Source: CAZCSY01 sp964501505
GTDB lineage: Bacteria; Omnitrophota; Gorgyraeia; Velamenicoccales; Velamenicoccaceae
DNA length: 19,502 nt
Direction of reading: 5' to 3'
NCBI GenBank assembly: GCA_964501505.1
Contig: CAZCSY010000023.1
Coordinates: forward strand, 1 to 19,502
Position numbers and translations under genes: made by a program. The notes below the pieces were generated by a model. It saw only the letters and a list, made by a program, of their open reading frames with translations. It searched no databases and had not been told where the DNA came from. Positions 1 to 7,709 of the stretch are shown one piece after another. The stretch's first letter is position 1, and each line of letters starts with the position of its first letter.

Positions 1-1227
1 CTCAACGGTTTCCTTGTTCTCTTTACCCTCTGCGCCGTCTTCGGCCTCTTCGCTCTGTTGTCCGCTCTCTGCGATCTCGGCCCGCCTCTCTTTTGCCACG
101 GCGATGATCTTTTCGGCCTTCTTCTGGCCGATGCCCTTGATGGCGACCAGTTGTTCGATGGTGGCGTTCTCGATCTTCTCCAGCGAATCCAGGCCCGCCT
201 CGATCAGGGCATCGAGGAGCTTATCCCCCACGCCTTCGAGACTCATCTCGGCGCGCGCCTTCTTCACCTCTTCCTTCTCCTTGACGATCTCGGTGCGCGT
301 GCGGATGTCCAGGTCCCAACCCGTAAGCTTGGAGGCCAGGCGCACGTTCTGGCCGTGCTTGCCGATGGCCAGAGACAGCTGGTCCTCGGCGACGATCACC
401 AACGCCTTATGGTGGTCCTTGTCGAGGCGGATCTCGGTGATCTTGGACGGCGAGAGCGCGGCCATGATGTATTCGCGCAGGTCATCGCTCCAGCGGATGA
501 TGTCGATCTTCTCGCCCTGAAGCTCCGAGACGATGTCCTTCACGCGGGAACCGCGGATCCCCACGCAGGCGCCCACACAGTCCACCTTTTCGTCCTTCGA
601 GCGCACGGCGATCTTGGTGCGCTCCCCCGCCTCGCGCGAGATGGAACGGATCTCGACGATCCCCTCGAAGATCTCCGGGACCTCAAGCTCAAAGAGTTTT
701 TTCACGAAGAGCGGGCTCGTGCGCGACAAGACGATCTGCGGCCCCTTGGTGTCGCGTCGCACGTCGGCGACATAGGCGCGCACGCGCTGGCCCTGACGGA
801 AGTCGTCGCGCGGCGATTGCTCGCGCTTGAGCAAGAGCCCCTCGGCCCGGCCGAGCAGGTCGACGATAATATTGCCGCGCTCGAAGCGGTAGACCGTCCC
901 GCTGACGATGACGCCGACCTTCGCGCTGAACTCCTGAAAGATCACGTCTTTTTCGGCCTCGCGGATCTTCTGGATGATGACCTGCTTGGCGGTCTGCGCC
1001 GCGATACGGCCGAAGTCCACCGACTTGATCTCCTGGTCATCCAGATACGCGCGGATCTTGCCGTCTTCCTTGTCGATCGTGACGCGGATGTTCTCCGCGG
1101 TCTTGGCGCCGATGGCCTTCTTGACGGCGCTCACCATCGCCGACTCCACGGCCTGAATAAGGATATCGCGCTTGATCCCGCGCTCGCGTTCGATATGGTC
1201 CAGGATCGCCAACAACTCACTGCTCAT
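1..1227 (-). CDS. nusA: Transcription termination/antitermination factor NusA (3' end cut by window edge)
   Basis: Read on the minus strand, the frame stays open for 409 codons from ATG at 1227 to the window edge with no stop, so the C-terminus is missing. NusA binds RNA polymerase and nascent RNA and modulates pausing, termination and antitermination. The N-terminal polymerase-binding region (about residues 1-100) begins MSSELLAILDHIERERGI. An S1 domain follows at about 107-180, then two KH domains at about 200-340 containing VGIRGSRVKDIVSEL and LAIGKHGQNVRLASKLTGW. A helix-hairpin-helix region lies at about 340-392 (EGVGDKLLDALIEAGL, IKGIGQKKAEKI), and the tail is acidic (from about 393). 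The start codon overlaps the rimP stop as ATGA, implying translational coupling. The rimP-nusA pair is conserved across bacteria. Identification is firm; only the true C-terminus is unknown. Confidence 0.96.
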   Translation of the reverse strand, partial: MSSELLAILDHIERERGIKRDILIQAVESAMVSAVKKAIGAKTAENIRVTIDKEDGKIRAYLDDQEIKSVDFGRIAAQTAKQVIIQKIREAEKDVIFQEFSAKVGVIVSGTVYRFERGNIIVDLLGRAEGLLLKREQSPRDDFRQGQRVRAYVADVRRDTKGPQIVLSRTSPLFVKKLFELEVPEIFEGIVEIRSISREAGERTKIAVRSKDEKVDCVGACVGIRGSRVKDIVSELQGEKIDIIRWSDDLREYIMAALSPSKITEIRLDKDHHKALVIVAEDQLSLAIGKHGQNVRLASKLTGWDLDIRTRTEIVKEKEEVKKARAEMSLEGVGDKLLDALIEAGLDSLEKIENATIEQLVAIKGIGQKKAEKIIAVAKERRAEIAESGQQSEEAEDGAEGKENKETVE

Positions 1228-1688
1228 GCCACCACCTGTTTTGCCTTGTTGATTTTATCGTAGGTTATATCGATCGTCTTATCGTCCAGGGCCAGACGAA
1301 TCGCGTCCGCCCCCACGTCGTCCAGTATGCCGCAATGCTCGATCTTCTCTGCCACCGGCGCCGAGAGGAAGACCCGGATCCGGCGGCCTTTGGCGCGCCG
1401 GAAGTCCGCGGGCCGTGTCATCGGCCGGTCCATGCCCGGCGAGGAAACGTCCAAAAGATACCGGCCCGTCAAGATGCCTTCGCGCTCCAAGAGCGCCCCG
1501 ATCTCGCGGTTGAGCGTCGCGCATTCATTCAGGGTAATACCACCCTCAGGCCGATCCGCCAGGAGCTCCAGAGCCTGGATGCCGGCCTGGTTCCGGTAGA
1601 GACGTAGATCGACGAGAACGTAGCCCGCCCGTTCGAGCTGCGGCGCGACCAGCGCCTTGACCCTTAAAAGAATCTCATGATGTGCCAT
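1224..1688 (-). CDS. rimP: Ribosome maturation factor RimP
   Basis: This 154-residue protein has the usual RimP length. RimP acts in 30S subunit maturation in the cytoplasm. The family hallmark YLLDVSSPGMDRP is at residues 77-89, after the N-terminal alpha/beta domain; the C-terminal SH3-like domain follows (about 95-154, with ITYDKINKAK near the end). The ATG at 1688 lies two bases beyond the stop of the preceding CpaF-type gene and has no strong Shine-Dalgarno sequence, so reinitiation is likely. Its own stop overlaps the nusA start by four bases (ATGA). Function is assigned from the motif together with the conserved position directly before nusA. Confidence 0.95.
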   Translation of the reverse strand: MAHHEILLRVKALVAPQLERAGYVLVDLRLYRNQAGIQALELLADRPEGGITLNECATLNREIGALLEREGILTGRYLLDVSSPGMDRPMTRPADFRRAKGRRIRVFLSAPVAEKIEHCGILDDVGADAIRLALDDKTIDITYDKINKAKQVVA

Positions 1689-1690
1689 CG

Positions 1691-2953
1691 CTAACTGCGA
1701 AACATCGCCGGCAGGTTCTCCAGGGTCACAAACTTCTCGAGGAACGCCGGCTTATATCCTGTCGACTTGAGTCGATAGGTACTCCCGCCGTCGCCGCGCG
1801 GCCGGACCGCGATGTAGATATCCCGCGTCGTGTATTCCGAAGGATGGTCCTTGAGGACCTCCGAGATCGACAGGACGCAGCGCGTCCCGTCGGGCAGACG
1901 ATCCAGACACACGACCATGTCGATCGCCGAGACGATCTGGCGCCGGATGAGCTCCGCCGGGACGCTGGCGCTCCCCATCATCGCCATCGTCTCCAGACGC
2001 AGCAGGGCGTCCAGCGCAGAGTTCGCGTGGAGCGTCGTCATGGAACCGACGCGGCCGATGTTCATGGACTGCAGCATGTCCAAGGCCTCTTCCCCGCGGA
2101 CCTCGCCGATGATGATGCGGTCTGGCCGCATGTGCAGGGCGTTGCGCAAAAGGTCCCTGATGCGGATCTCACCCTTGCCCTCGATGTTGGCCGGCCGGGA
2201 CTCCATGGCAACGCGGTGTTTGAACTCCATGCGCAGCTCGAGCGTGTCCTCGATGGTGATCACACGCTCGGTCTCGGGAATGTAGGAACTCAACACGTTT
2301 AAGAGCGTCGTCTTGCCCACGCCCGGACCGCCCGCGATGACGATATTCAGATGGTTATGCACACACGCGCGCAAGAAATAGGCGGTGTCCTGATCCAGGG
2401 CCTTGCGCGCCATCAAGTCCTGCACGTTCATGATCTTGCGGTTGGCCTTACGGATCGTCACCGCCGGCCCGAAGGGCGCGATGGGACTGCGCACGACGTT
2501 GATGCGCGAGCCGTCCGGGAAGCGCGCATCGACAAAGGGCTCAAACTCCGAGACGTGGCGTCCCGACGGTGACAGGAGCCGCTCGATGTAATACTCCAGC
2601 TGCTTTTCGTCCTGAAAGGTCGCCTCCGCCTTCTGGAGATGTCCCTCCCGCTCGACGTACACCTCCTTGGGGCCATTGACCATGACCTCCCAGACCTCCG
2701 GATCCTTGATGAGCCGGTCGATCGGGCCGAAGCCGAATATCTCGTTGACGACCTCTTCGATCAGGAAACGCCGCAACGACTCGTCGATATCGCTCTGAAA
2801 GTCCGTCCGCACCACATCGTCCAGGGCCGCCTCGATCATGCGCCGTACACCGAGGTCGTCGGGCTCCAGATGATTAAGCTGCTGCTGGATACGCGGCATG
2901 ACGCGCTGGCGCACCTCGGTCTTGATCAAATGCATCTTCTCGAGCCTATCCAT
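1691..2953 (-). CDS. cpaF: CpaF/TadA-family secretion ATPase, second copy (between proS and rimP)
   Basis: The 420-residue protein is a type II/IV secretion ATPase of the CpaF/TadA branch, which normally powers Tad (Flp) pilus assembly at the inner membrane face. The N-terminal domain includes VMVNGPKEVYVEREG (about 90-104). The ATPase core has a Walker A loop GGPGVGKTT (208-216), an Asp box IEDTLEL (234-240), a Walker B region RPDRIIIGEVRG (276-287) and a His box TTLHAN (306-311), all intact. It overlaps the proS stop by eight bases, so it is read in the same transcript. No TadB, TadC, CpaE or prepilin gene is visible. It is roughly half identical by eye to the ATPase at 4260-5510, so the two are paralogues. 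The ATPase fold is certain; a role in pili is only inferred from the family. Confidence 0.9.
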   Translation of the reverse strand: MDRLEKMHLIKTEVRQRVMPRIQQQLNHLEPDDLGVRRMIEAALDDVVRTDFQSDIDESLRRFLIEEVVNEIFGFGPIDRLIKDPEVWEVMVNGPKEVYVEREGHLQKAEATFQDEKQLEYYIERLLSPSGRHVSEFEPFVDARFPDGSRINVVRSPIAPFGPAVTIRKANRKIMNVQDLMARKALDQDTAYFLRACVHNHLNIVIAGGPGVGKTTLLNVLSSYIPETERVITIEDTLELRMEFKHRVAMESRPANIEGKGEIRIRDLLRNALHMRPDRIIIGEVRGEEALDMLQSMNIGRVGSMTTLHANSALDALLRLETMAMMGSASVPAELIRRQIVSAIDMVVCLDRLPDGTRCVLSISEVLKDHPSEYTTRDIYIAVRPRGDGGSTYRLKSTGYKPAFLEKFVTLENLPAMFRS

Positions 2954-4211
2954 CTTTGCTAACCCCTTCCAGGAAACGCAGCACGGTTGAGACGACCTCT
3001 CCCCCGGCTGCCTGGGCGACCTCCCGGGAACGCCGGTCCATCACCTCAAATTTTTTCGTCTGGGCCCACTTCTTACCGATGGTGATACGCACCGGGAACC
3101 CCAATAGATCCGCATCTTTAAACTTCACGCCCGCGCGTTCGTCACGATCGTCGACGAGCACCGACAACCCCGTCTCCTCCAACTGCTGATGCAGGAGCGT
3201 TGCGGCATTCACGCCGTCGGTGTCCGCGACGTTCACGGGCACGACCATCACCTCATACGGCGCCACGGCCCGGGGCCAGATGATGCCGTCGGCGTCGTGG
3301 TTCTGTTCGATAATCGCCGGGATCAGACGGCTGACGCCGATCCCGTAACAGCCCATCTGGACGACGTGCTGGCGGCCCGCCTCGTCCAAAAACTTCACGC
3401 CCAGAACCTCGGCGTACTTCCCGCGCAGCTTGAAGATGTGTCCGACCTCCAGGGCATGAATCTTCTCCATGTCCTCTTCGCAGTGCGGGCAGCTGGGGGT
3501 CTGGACGTCCTGCTGACTGAACAGCCCGTTGCAGACCTTGCAGCGATACACCACGTCCTCGCCGCTGTTGGCCGGGACCATGAACTCGTGAGAGACGTCG
3601 CCGCCGATGATACCGGAGTCGGCCTTCGCGGTCAAGAAATCGAGGCCCATGCGCCTGAAGATCCGCTCGTACGCCAGGCGCATCTTCTCATACATCCCGT
3701 CCAAACCCCTATCGTCGCGGTCAAAACTGTAGGCGTCCTTCATGACGAACTCGCAGCTGCGCACGACGCCGAAACGCGGCCGGATCTCGTCGCGGAACTT
3801 CGTCTGGATCTGAAAGAGCGTGAAGGGCAGGTCGCGGTACGACCGGACGTAGCCCGCCGCGATCTGGGTGACGACCTCTTCATGAGTCGGCCCCAGGCAC
3901 AGCCTGCGACCCCGGCGGTCCGTAAGGCGCAGCATCGTCTCGCCCAAGAGCTCGTCGCGGCCCGTCTTCTGCCACAGCTCCAGCGGCTGCAGGGCCGGCA
4001 GGAGCACTTCCTGGGCGCCCTCGCGCACCATCTCCTCACGGATGATCCCCTCTATCTTCTTGAGGACCTTCCAGCCGAGCGGCAGATACGAATAGACGCC
4101 CGCAACCAACATCCGCACCATCTGCGTACGCAGCATCAATTGATGGCTGACGCTCTCGGCGCCCTCCGGCGCCTCCTTCAATGTCGCAATAAAAGACCTC
4201 GTCCAGAACAT
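2946..4211 (-). CDS. proS: Prolyl-tRNA synthetase, short form without the INS editing domain
   Basis: This enzyme charges tRNA-Pro with proline. At 421 residues it is about 150 shorter than the usual bacterial ProRS of about 570. Class II motifs are present: motif 2 with TKFRDEIRPRFG (137-148) and CEFVMKDAYSF (153-163), and motif 3 with MGCYGIGVSR (286-295). The anticodon-binding domain is at about 318-410. Between HEFMVPANSGED and EVGHIFKL, where the INS editing domain normally sits, there are only about 35 residues holding two CxxC pairs (C224/C227 and C241/C244), which look like a compact zinc ribbon. The start ATG at 4211 has AAGG six bases upstream and matches the family N-terminus. It lies 48 bases after one CpaF-type gene and overlaps the next by eight. 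Confidence 0.96.
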   Translation of the reverse strand: MFWTRSFIATLKEAPEGAESVSHQLMLRTQMVRMLVAGVYSYLPLGWKVLKKIEGIIREEMVREGAQEVLLPALQPLELWQKTGRDELLGETMLRLTDRRGRRLCLGPTHEEVVTQIAAGYVRSYRDLPFTLFQIQTKFRDEIRPRFGVVRSCEFVMKDAYSFDRDDRGLDGMYEKMRLAYERIFRRMGLDFLTAKADSGIIGGDVSHEFMVPANSGEDVVYRCKVCNGLFSQQDVQTPSCPHCEEDMEKIHALEVGHIFKLRGKYAEVLGVKFLDEAGRQHVVQMGCYGIGVSRLIPAIIEQNHDADGIIWPRAVAPYEVMVVPVNVADTDGVNAATLLHQQLEETGLSVLVDDRDERAGVKFKDADLLGFPVRITIGKKWAQTKKFEVMDRRSREVAQAAGGEVVSTVLRFLEGVSKDG

Positions 4212-4259
4212 GGAGTACCTTAATGTCCTATTTCAGCGACATCCCTCGAAAAGGATAGG

Positions 4260-5510
4260 CTACTGTTCCCGAAAGATCTCCTGGGGGAGGGGCTGCCCCA
4301 TCAAGGCGAAGCGCGGGTAAAAATCCGGCACCACCCCGTGCGTGCGCCAACGGCCGATGACGCTCTTGGTCTTTTCGTCGATACCCTGGGTCTCGTAACT
4401 GAAGAGATCGCGCAGGACGACGTCGTCGTCGGCCACCCCCTGCACCTCGGTAAGGTGCGTTATCTTTCGCTGGCCGTCGATGAGCTGTTCCTGCATGACG
4501 ATGATATCGATCGCCTGCGCCAACTGCCGGCGGATGGCCCACAACGGGATCGCCGAATTGGCCATCAGGATCATAGTCTCGATGCGCGAGACGACGTCCT
4601 GCGGGGAACTCGCGTGCAGGACCGAGAGCGACCCCATGTGGCCGCTGCTGATCGCCTGGAGCATGTCCAGCGCCTCGCTACCGCGGATCTCGCCGAGGAT
4701 GATCCGGTCCGGCCTCATGCGTAGAGAGTTCTTGAAGAGGTCGCGGATCGCCACCTCCCCCTTGCCTTCGATGTTTGCCTGGCGCGCCTCGAGCGGCACG
4801 ACGTGCTCCTGCTTGAGGCGTAGCTCCTGCGTGTCCTCGATCGTCACGATCCGCTCGTCCCCGCTGATATAGGCCGAAAGGACATTCAAGGTCGTGGTCT
4901 TGCCGACGCCCGTGGCGCCCGCAAAGATGATGTTCATCTTGGCCCGGATGCAGACAATAAGAAAATCCGCCATAGCCCGCGTCAGTGTGTCGCGGTTGAC
5001 CAGGTCCTCGATCACGGCGATCTCGCCCAGGAACTTGCGGATCGTCACCACCGGACCGATCAACGACAGGGGCGGCAGGATGATGTTCACGCGTGACCCG
5101 TCGGAAAGCGAACAGTCCACGTACGGCGACGACTCGTCGACCCGGCGCTGGGTCGGCGCCATGATCTTCTCGATCGTCTGCATGAGATGGCGCACATTCT
5201 CAAAACGCACGTCCGTCAGGACCATTTGGCCGTTGCGCTCGGCATAGACCTTGTGGGGGCCGTTGACCATGATCTCCGTCACGGCGCTGTCGCTGACGAG
5301 CGGCGTCAGGGGCCCGAGGCCCAGCACCTCGTCGATCAGCTCCGACAAAAGATTCTTCCTCTCCTCGTAGGCCAGGGTGATGCGCTCAAGGGTCACATAA
5401 TAGTCGATCGCCTTGTTGATCTCTTTCTTCAGGTGCTCCTTGCTGATATCCTTCCCGAACGCGATGCTGCCTGAAATAAGATGCTGCCGGATCCGTTCTT
5501 TCAGATTCAT
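4260..5510 (-). CDS. cpaF: CpaF/TadA-family secretion ATPase, first copy (between ispG and proS)
   Basis: This is a 416-residue ATPase of the same family as the gene at 1691-2953. Walker A is GATGVGKTT (198-206), the Asp box IEDTQEL (224-230), the Walker B region RPDRIILGEIRG (267-277 region), and the His box reads SVLHAS (296-301) instead of the more usual TTxHAN. The N-terminal domain carries MVNGPHKVYAERNG (81-94). Its ATG overlaps the ispG stop as ATGA, so translation is coupled to an isoprenoid gene. In the family, CpaF hexamers drive Tad pilus extension and retraction together with TadB and TadC membrane proteins, none of which are here. Two ATPases, one on each side of proS, suggest either a duplication or two motors with different jobs. 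Which pilus or secretion machine they serve cannot be told from this window. Confidence 0.9.
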   Translation of the reverse strand: MNLKERIRQHLISGSIAFGKDISKEHLKKEINKAIDYYVTLERITLAYEERKNLLSELIDEVLGLGPLTPLVSDSAVTEIMVNGPHKVYAERNGQMVLTDVRFENVRHLMQTIEKIMAPTQRRVDESSPYVDCSLSDGSRVNIILPPLSLIGPVVTIRKFLGEIAVIEDLVNRDTLTRAMADFLIVCIRAKMNIIFAGATGVGKTTTLNVLSAYISGDERIVTIEDTQELRLKQEHVVPLEARQANIEGKGEVAIRDLFKNSLRMRPDRIILGEIRGSEALDMLQAISSGHMGSLSVLHASSPQDVVSRIETMILMANSAIPLWAIRRQLAQAIDIIVMQEQLIDGQRKITHLTEVQGVADDDVVLRDLFSYETQGIDEKTKSVIGRWRTHGVVPDFYPRFALMGQPLPQEIFREQ

Positions 5511-6574
5511 CTCTTGCGCCCCCGCTTGAGCATCGATACCAGGGCCCCGTGGGCCCGGTCAAAGGAAACCGCCTTGACGATCCTGCCCTTCTTGAAAAGC
5601 ATCCCTCTGTGCCTGGAAAAAGCGACGCCCAGGTCAGCTTCCCGAGCCTCTCCTGGGCCGTTCACCACACACCCCATTATGGCGATCTTGGTATGACCTA
5701 TACGGGCCCTCTCCTCTTTGCTCAAATGCCGCAGACCCTCCTCCACCGCCTGTGCCTGCGCACCCAGGTCCACCGCGCAACGGCCGCATGTCGGACAACA
5801 GATAAACCGCGGACCGAAAGACCTCAAGTCCATAGCGGACAGGATGCCCTGCGCGACGGCGACCTCCCGGCTCGGTTCATCGAGCAAAGATGCCCTTATT
5901 GTATCACCGATCCCCTCGGATAACAAGACCCCCATCCCGATACTGGACTTGATGACGCCGTCCAGAGGCAGGCCGGTGGCCGTTACCCCCAAGTGGAACG
6001 GATAGTCGCAAAAGCGGGCCATGAACCGGTACGCGTGGATGGTGTCCATGACCGTTGAGGCCTTGAGCGAGATGACGATGTCGCGAAAACGCATCTTTTC
6101 GAAAGTCTTCAGGTAACACCGGACACTCGCCACGAGGGCCGCTGCCGGATCACGGCGCCGGATCCGCAGAGAACCGGAGTTCGCGCCCACGCGGATCGGG
6201 ATGCCGGCGTTGCGTGCGGCCGCCACCACCTCCCGGACTTCCCGCAGCCGAAAGATGTTGCCGGGATTGAGCCGCACCTTGTCCACCCCGGCCTCGATGG
6301 CAGCCAGGGCGAGACGATAGTCAAAGTGGATATCCGCCACCAGCGGCAGCGCCGTGCGCTTCTTGAGCGCCGCGATCGCCGCCACGTCCCTGCGGTCTTC
6401 CACGGCGAGCCGCACGATCTCGCAACCTGCGTGCTCCAGCTCCTTCAGCTGAGCGGCACACGCCGCCAGGCGCCGGACCGGCGCCTTGAGCATCGACTGC
6501 ACGGCAACGGGATGTCCCGACCCGATCTTCAGGCGTCCGATCCGAACCGTCCGTGTCTTGCGTCGCTTGATCAT
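5507..6574 (-). CDS. ispG: 4-hydroxy-3-methylbut-2-enyl-diphosphate synthase IspG (GcpE)
   Basis: IspG is a [4Fe-4S] enzyme that converts MEcPP to HMBPP, the penultimate step of the MEP isoprenoid pathway. The 355-residue protein has the TIM-barrel signatures PLVADIHFDYRLAL (77-90) and RLNPGNI (101-107). Its cluster-binding segment is CPTCGR (260-265) plus IMGCVVNGPGEA (299-310), giving ligands C260, C263 and C302 with the nearby glutamate E309. One oddity is near the N-terminus: the usual QSMTNT-type motif reads QSMLKAPVRR (26-35). The gene sits between rseP and a CpaF-type gene and overlaps the latter as ATGA. The ATG at 6574 has only a weak AAGGGA ribosome site and is preceded by a hairpin and a possible 11-codon upstream ORF. 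With Dxr in the same run, two MEP steps are encoded together. Confidence 0.95.
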   Translation of the reverse strand: MIKRRKTRTVRIGRLKIGSGHPVAVQSMLKAPVRRLAACAAQLKELEHAGCEIVRLAVEDRRDVAAIAALKKRTALPLVADIHFDYRLALAAIEAGVDKVRLNPGNIFRLREVREVVAAARNAGIPIRVGANSGSLRIRRRDPAAALVASVRCYLKTFEKMRFRDIVISLKASTVMDTIHAYRFMARFCDYPFHLGVTATGLPLDGVIKSSIGMGVLLSEGIGDTIRASLLDEPSREVAVAQGILSAMDLRSFGPRFICCPTCGRCAVDLGAQAQAVEEGLRHLSKEERARIGHTKIAIMGCVVNGPGEAREADLGVAFSRHRGMLFKKGRIVKAVSFDRAHGALVSMLKRGRKR

Positions 6575-6606
6575 GCCAAATCCCTTGGAAACAGTTTCAA
6601 AATCAT
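6571..6606 (-). other. Possible 11-codon leader ORF overlapping the ispG start
   Basis: An ATG in the hairpin loop opens a short frame reading MILKLFPRDLA and then stop. Its TGA overlaps the ispG ATG as ATGA, the same coupling geometry used by the real genes around it. The nearest purine-rich stretch (AGGAG) is 12 bases upstream, somewhat far for a ribosome site, and lies inside the hairpin stem. It could be chance; no codon bias can be judged in 11 codons. Confidence 0.25.
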
Positions 6607-6622
6607 TCGGGAAACTGTCTCC
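6587..6622 (-). promoter_or_regulatory. 12-bp hairpin in the rseP-ispG spacer
   Basis: In the minus-strand RNA, GGAGACAGTTTC pairs with GAAACTGTTTCC over 12 base pairs around a 12-nt loop. The single imperfect pair is a G-U wobble in the sense RNA but would be an A-C mismatch on the other strand, which favours function in the ispG transcript. No T-run follows, so it is not a rho-independent terminator. It lies 12 bases upstream of the ispG start and covers a GAGGAG sequence that could otherwise act as a ribosome site. A processing or translational-control role is inferred. Confidence 0.6.
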
Positions 6623-6635
6623 TCTTTACGTGCCT

Positions 6636-7709
6636 CTATTTCACAAGCACCGAAAGGAACTTATCCCAGTAGCCGTAACGGATGAGGTCGTTAAAAAAGA
6701 TGAAGGTCGCCAGGACGATCAGGAGGCTCAGGCCCACGTTGTTGATGATCTCTTCGATGCGCTGGGGCAGCGGCCGGCCGCGCAACTTCTCCATCCCCGC
6801 GAAGAAGATGTGCCCTCCGTCGAGGATGGGCAGCGGCAACACGTTGAAGACGGCCAGGCTCATGCTCAGGATGCCGACCACATGGACCACGGCCGAAAAA
6901 CCGATCTTGGCGGCGTTGCTCGTGATGAAAAAGATACCCAGAGGTCCTGTCACGGACTCTCTGAAAGAAAGCGTGCCGGCGATGATGTAGTAGATAGCGG
7001 TAAAGGTCCGGCCGGTCAGTTCCAGCAAAGACCGACCGCCGCGCCAGAAGGATTCGAAGAACCCGTAGCGCACCAGGACGATGTCCTCCGAAGGCTTGAT
7101 GCCGATCAACCCCACCTCGGCCTTCCGGCCCCACAGGGTTTCGACCTCTTTGGCCTCCGGTGTCATCTTGAGCTCGAAGCGCTCGCGACCACGCTCGATC
7201 GTGAAGGTCAACGTTTCACCCTGGGCCGCGTGGATGCGCTTGGTCAAATCATTCCAGTACGGCACGACCTCTGCGTCGACGGCGACGATCTTATCGCCCA
7301 CCTGCAGGCCGGCCTTTTGGGCCGGCATCCCATCCATCAGCTCGCCGATCGTGGTCGTCAGGCGCGGGTACCCGAAATAAAAGACACACCACAGGCTCAA
7401 AAAGGCGAGGATGTAATTGAAGGCCGGCCCCGCAAAGACGACCCCCGCCCGCTCTCCGGGCGAACGCGACAGGAATTCGTCCCGTGCACCGCTCGCCTCC
7501 TGCACGTTGTCGCCGGCCATCTTGATAAAACCGCCGAACGGGATGGCCGAGATCATATACTCCGTGTCGCCCACCTTACGGGAGAAGAGCTTCGGACCGA
7601 ACCCCAGTGAAAACTTCTCCACCCGGATGCCAAGCCGCTTCGCGACCAGGAAATGGCCCAACTCGTGCACGAAGATCAAAAGGCTCAAAATGATTAAAAA
7701 AAGGATCAC
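6636..7709 (-). CDS. rseP: Site-2 intramembrane metalloprotease RseP
   Basis: This 357-residue membrane zinc protease belongs to the S2P/M50 family. In other bacteria RseP cleaves anti-sigma factors and leftover signal peptides inside the membrane. The zinc motif HELGH is at residues 15-19 in the first membrane segment. GPAFNY is at 94-99, a PDZ domain at about 118-190, and the second active-site motif PILDGGH (294-300) sits in a later membrane segment. Only one PDZ domain is visible; E. coli RseP has two. The start is a GTG at 7709 that overlaps the dxr stop as GTGA. A 61-bp spacer with a hairpin separates it from ispG. Its place next to dxr and cdsA is the standard one. Confidence 0.95.
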   Translation of the reverse strand: MILFLIILSLLIFVHELGHFLVAKRLGIRVEKFSLGFGPKLFSRKVGDTEYMISAIPFGGFIKMAGDNVQEASGARDEFLSRSPGERAGVVFAGPAFNYILAFLSLWCVFYFGYPRLTTTIGELMDGMPAQKAGLQVGDKIVAVDAEVVPYWNDLTKRIHAAQGETLTFTIERGRERFELKMTPEAKEVETLWGRKAEVGLIGIKPSEDIVLVRYGFFESFWRGGRSLLELTGRTFTAIYYIIAGTLSFRESVTGPLGIFFITSNAAKIGFSAVVHVVGILSMSLAVFNVLPLPILDGGHIFFAGMEKLRGRPLPQRIEEIINNVGLSLLIVLATFIFFNDLIRYGYWDKFLSVLVK

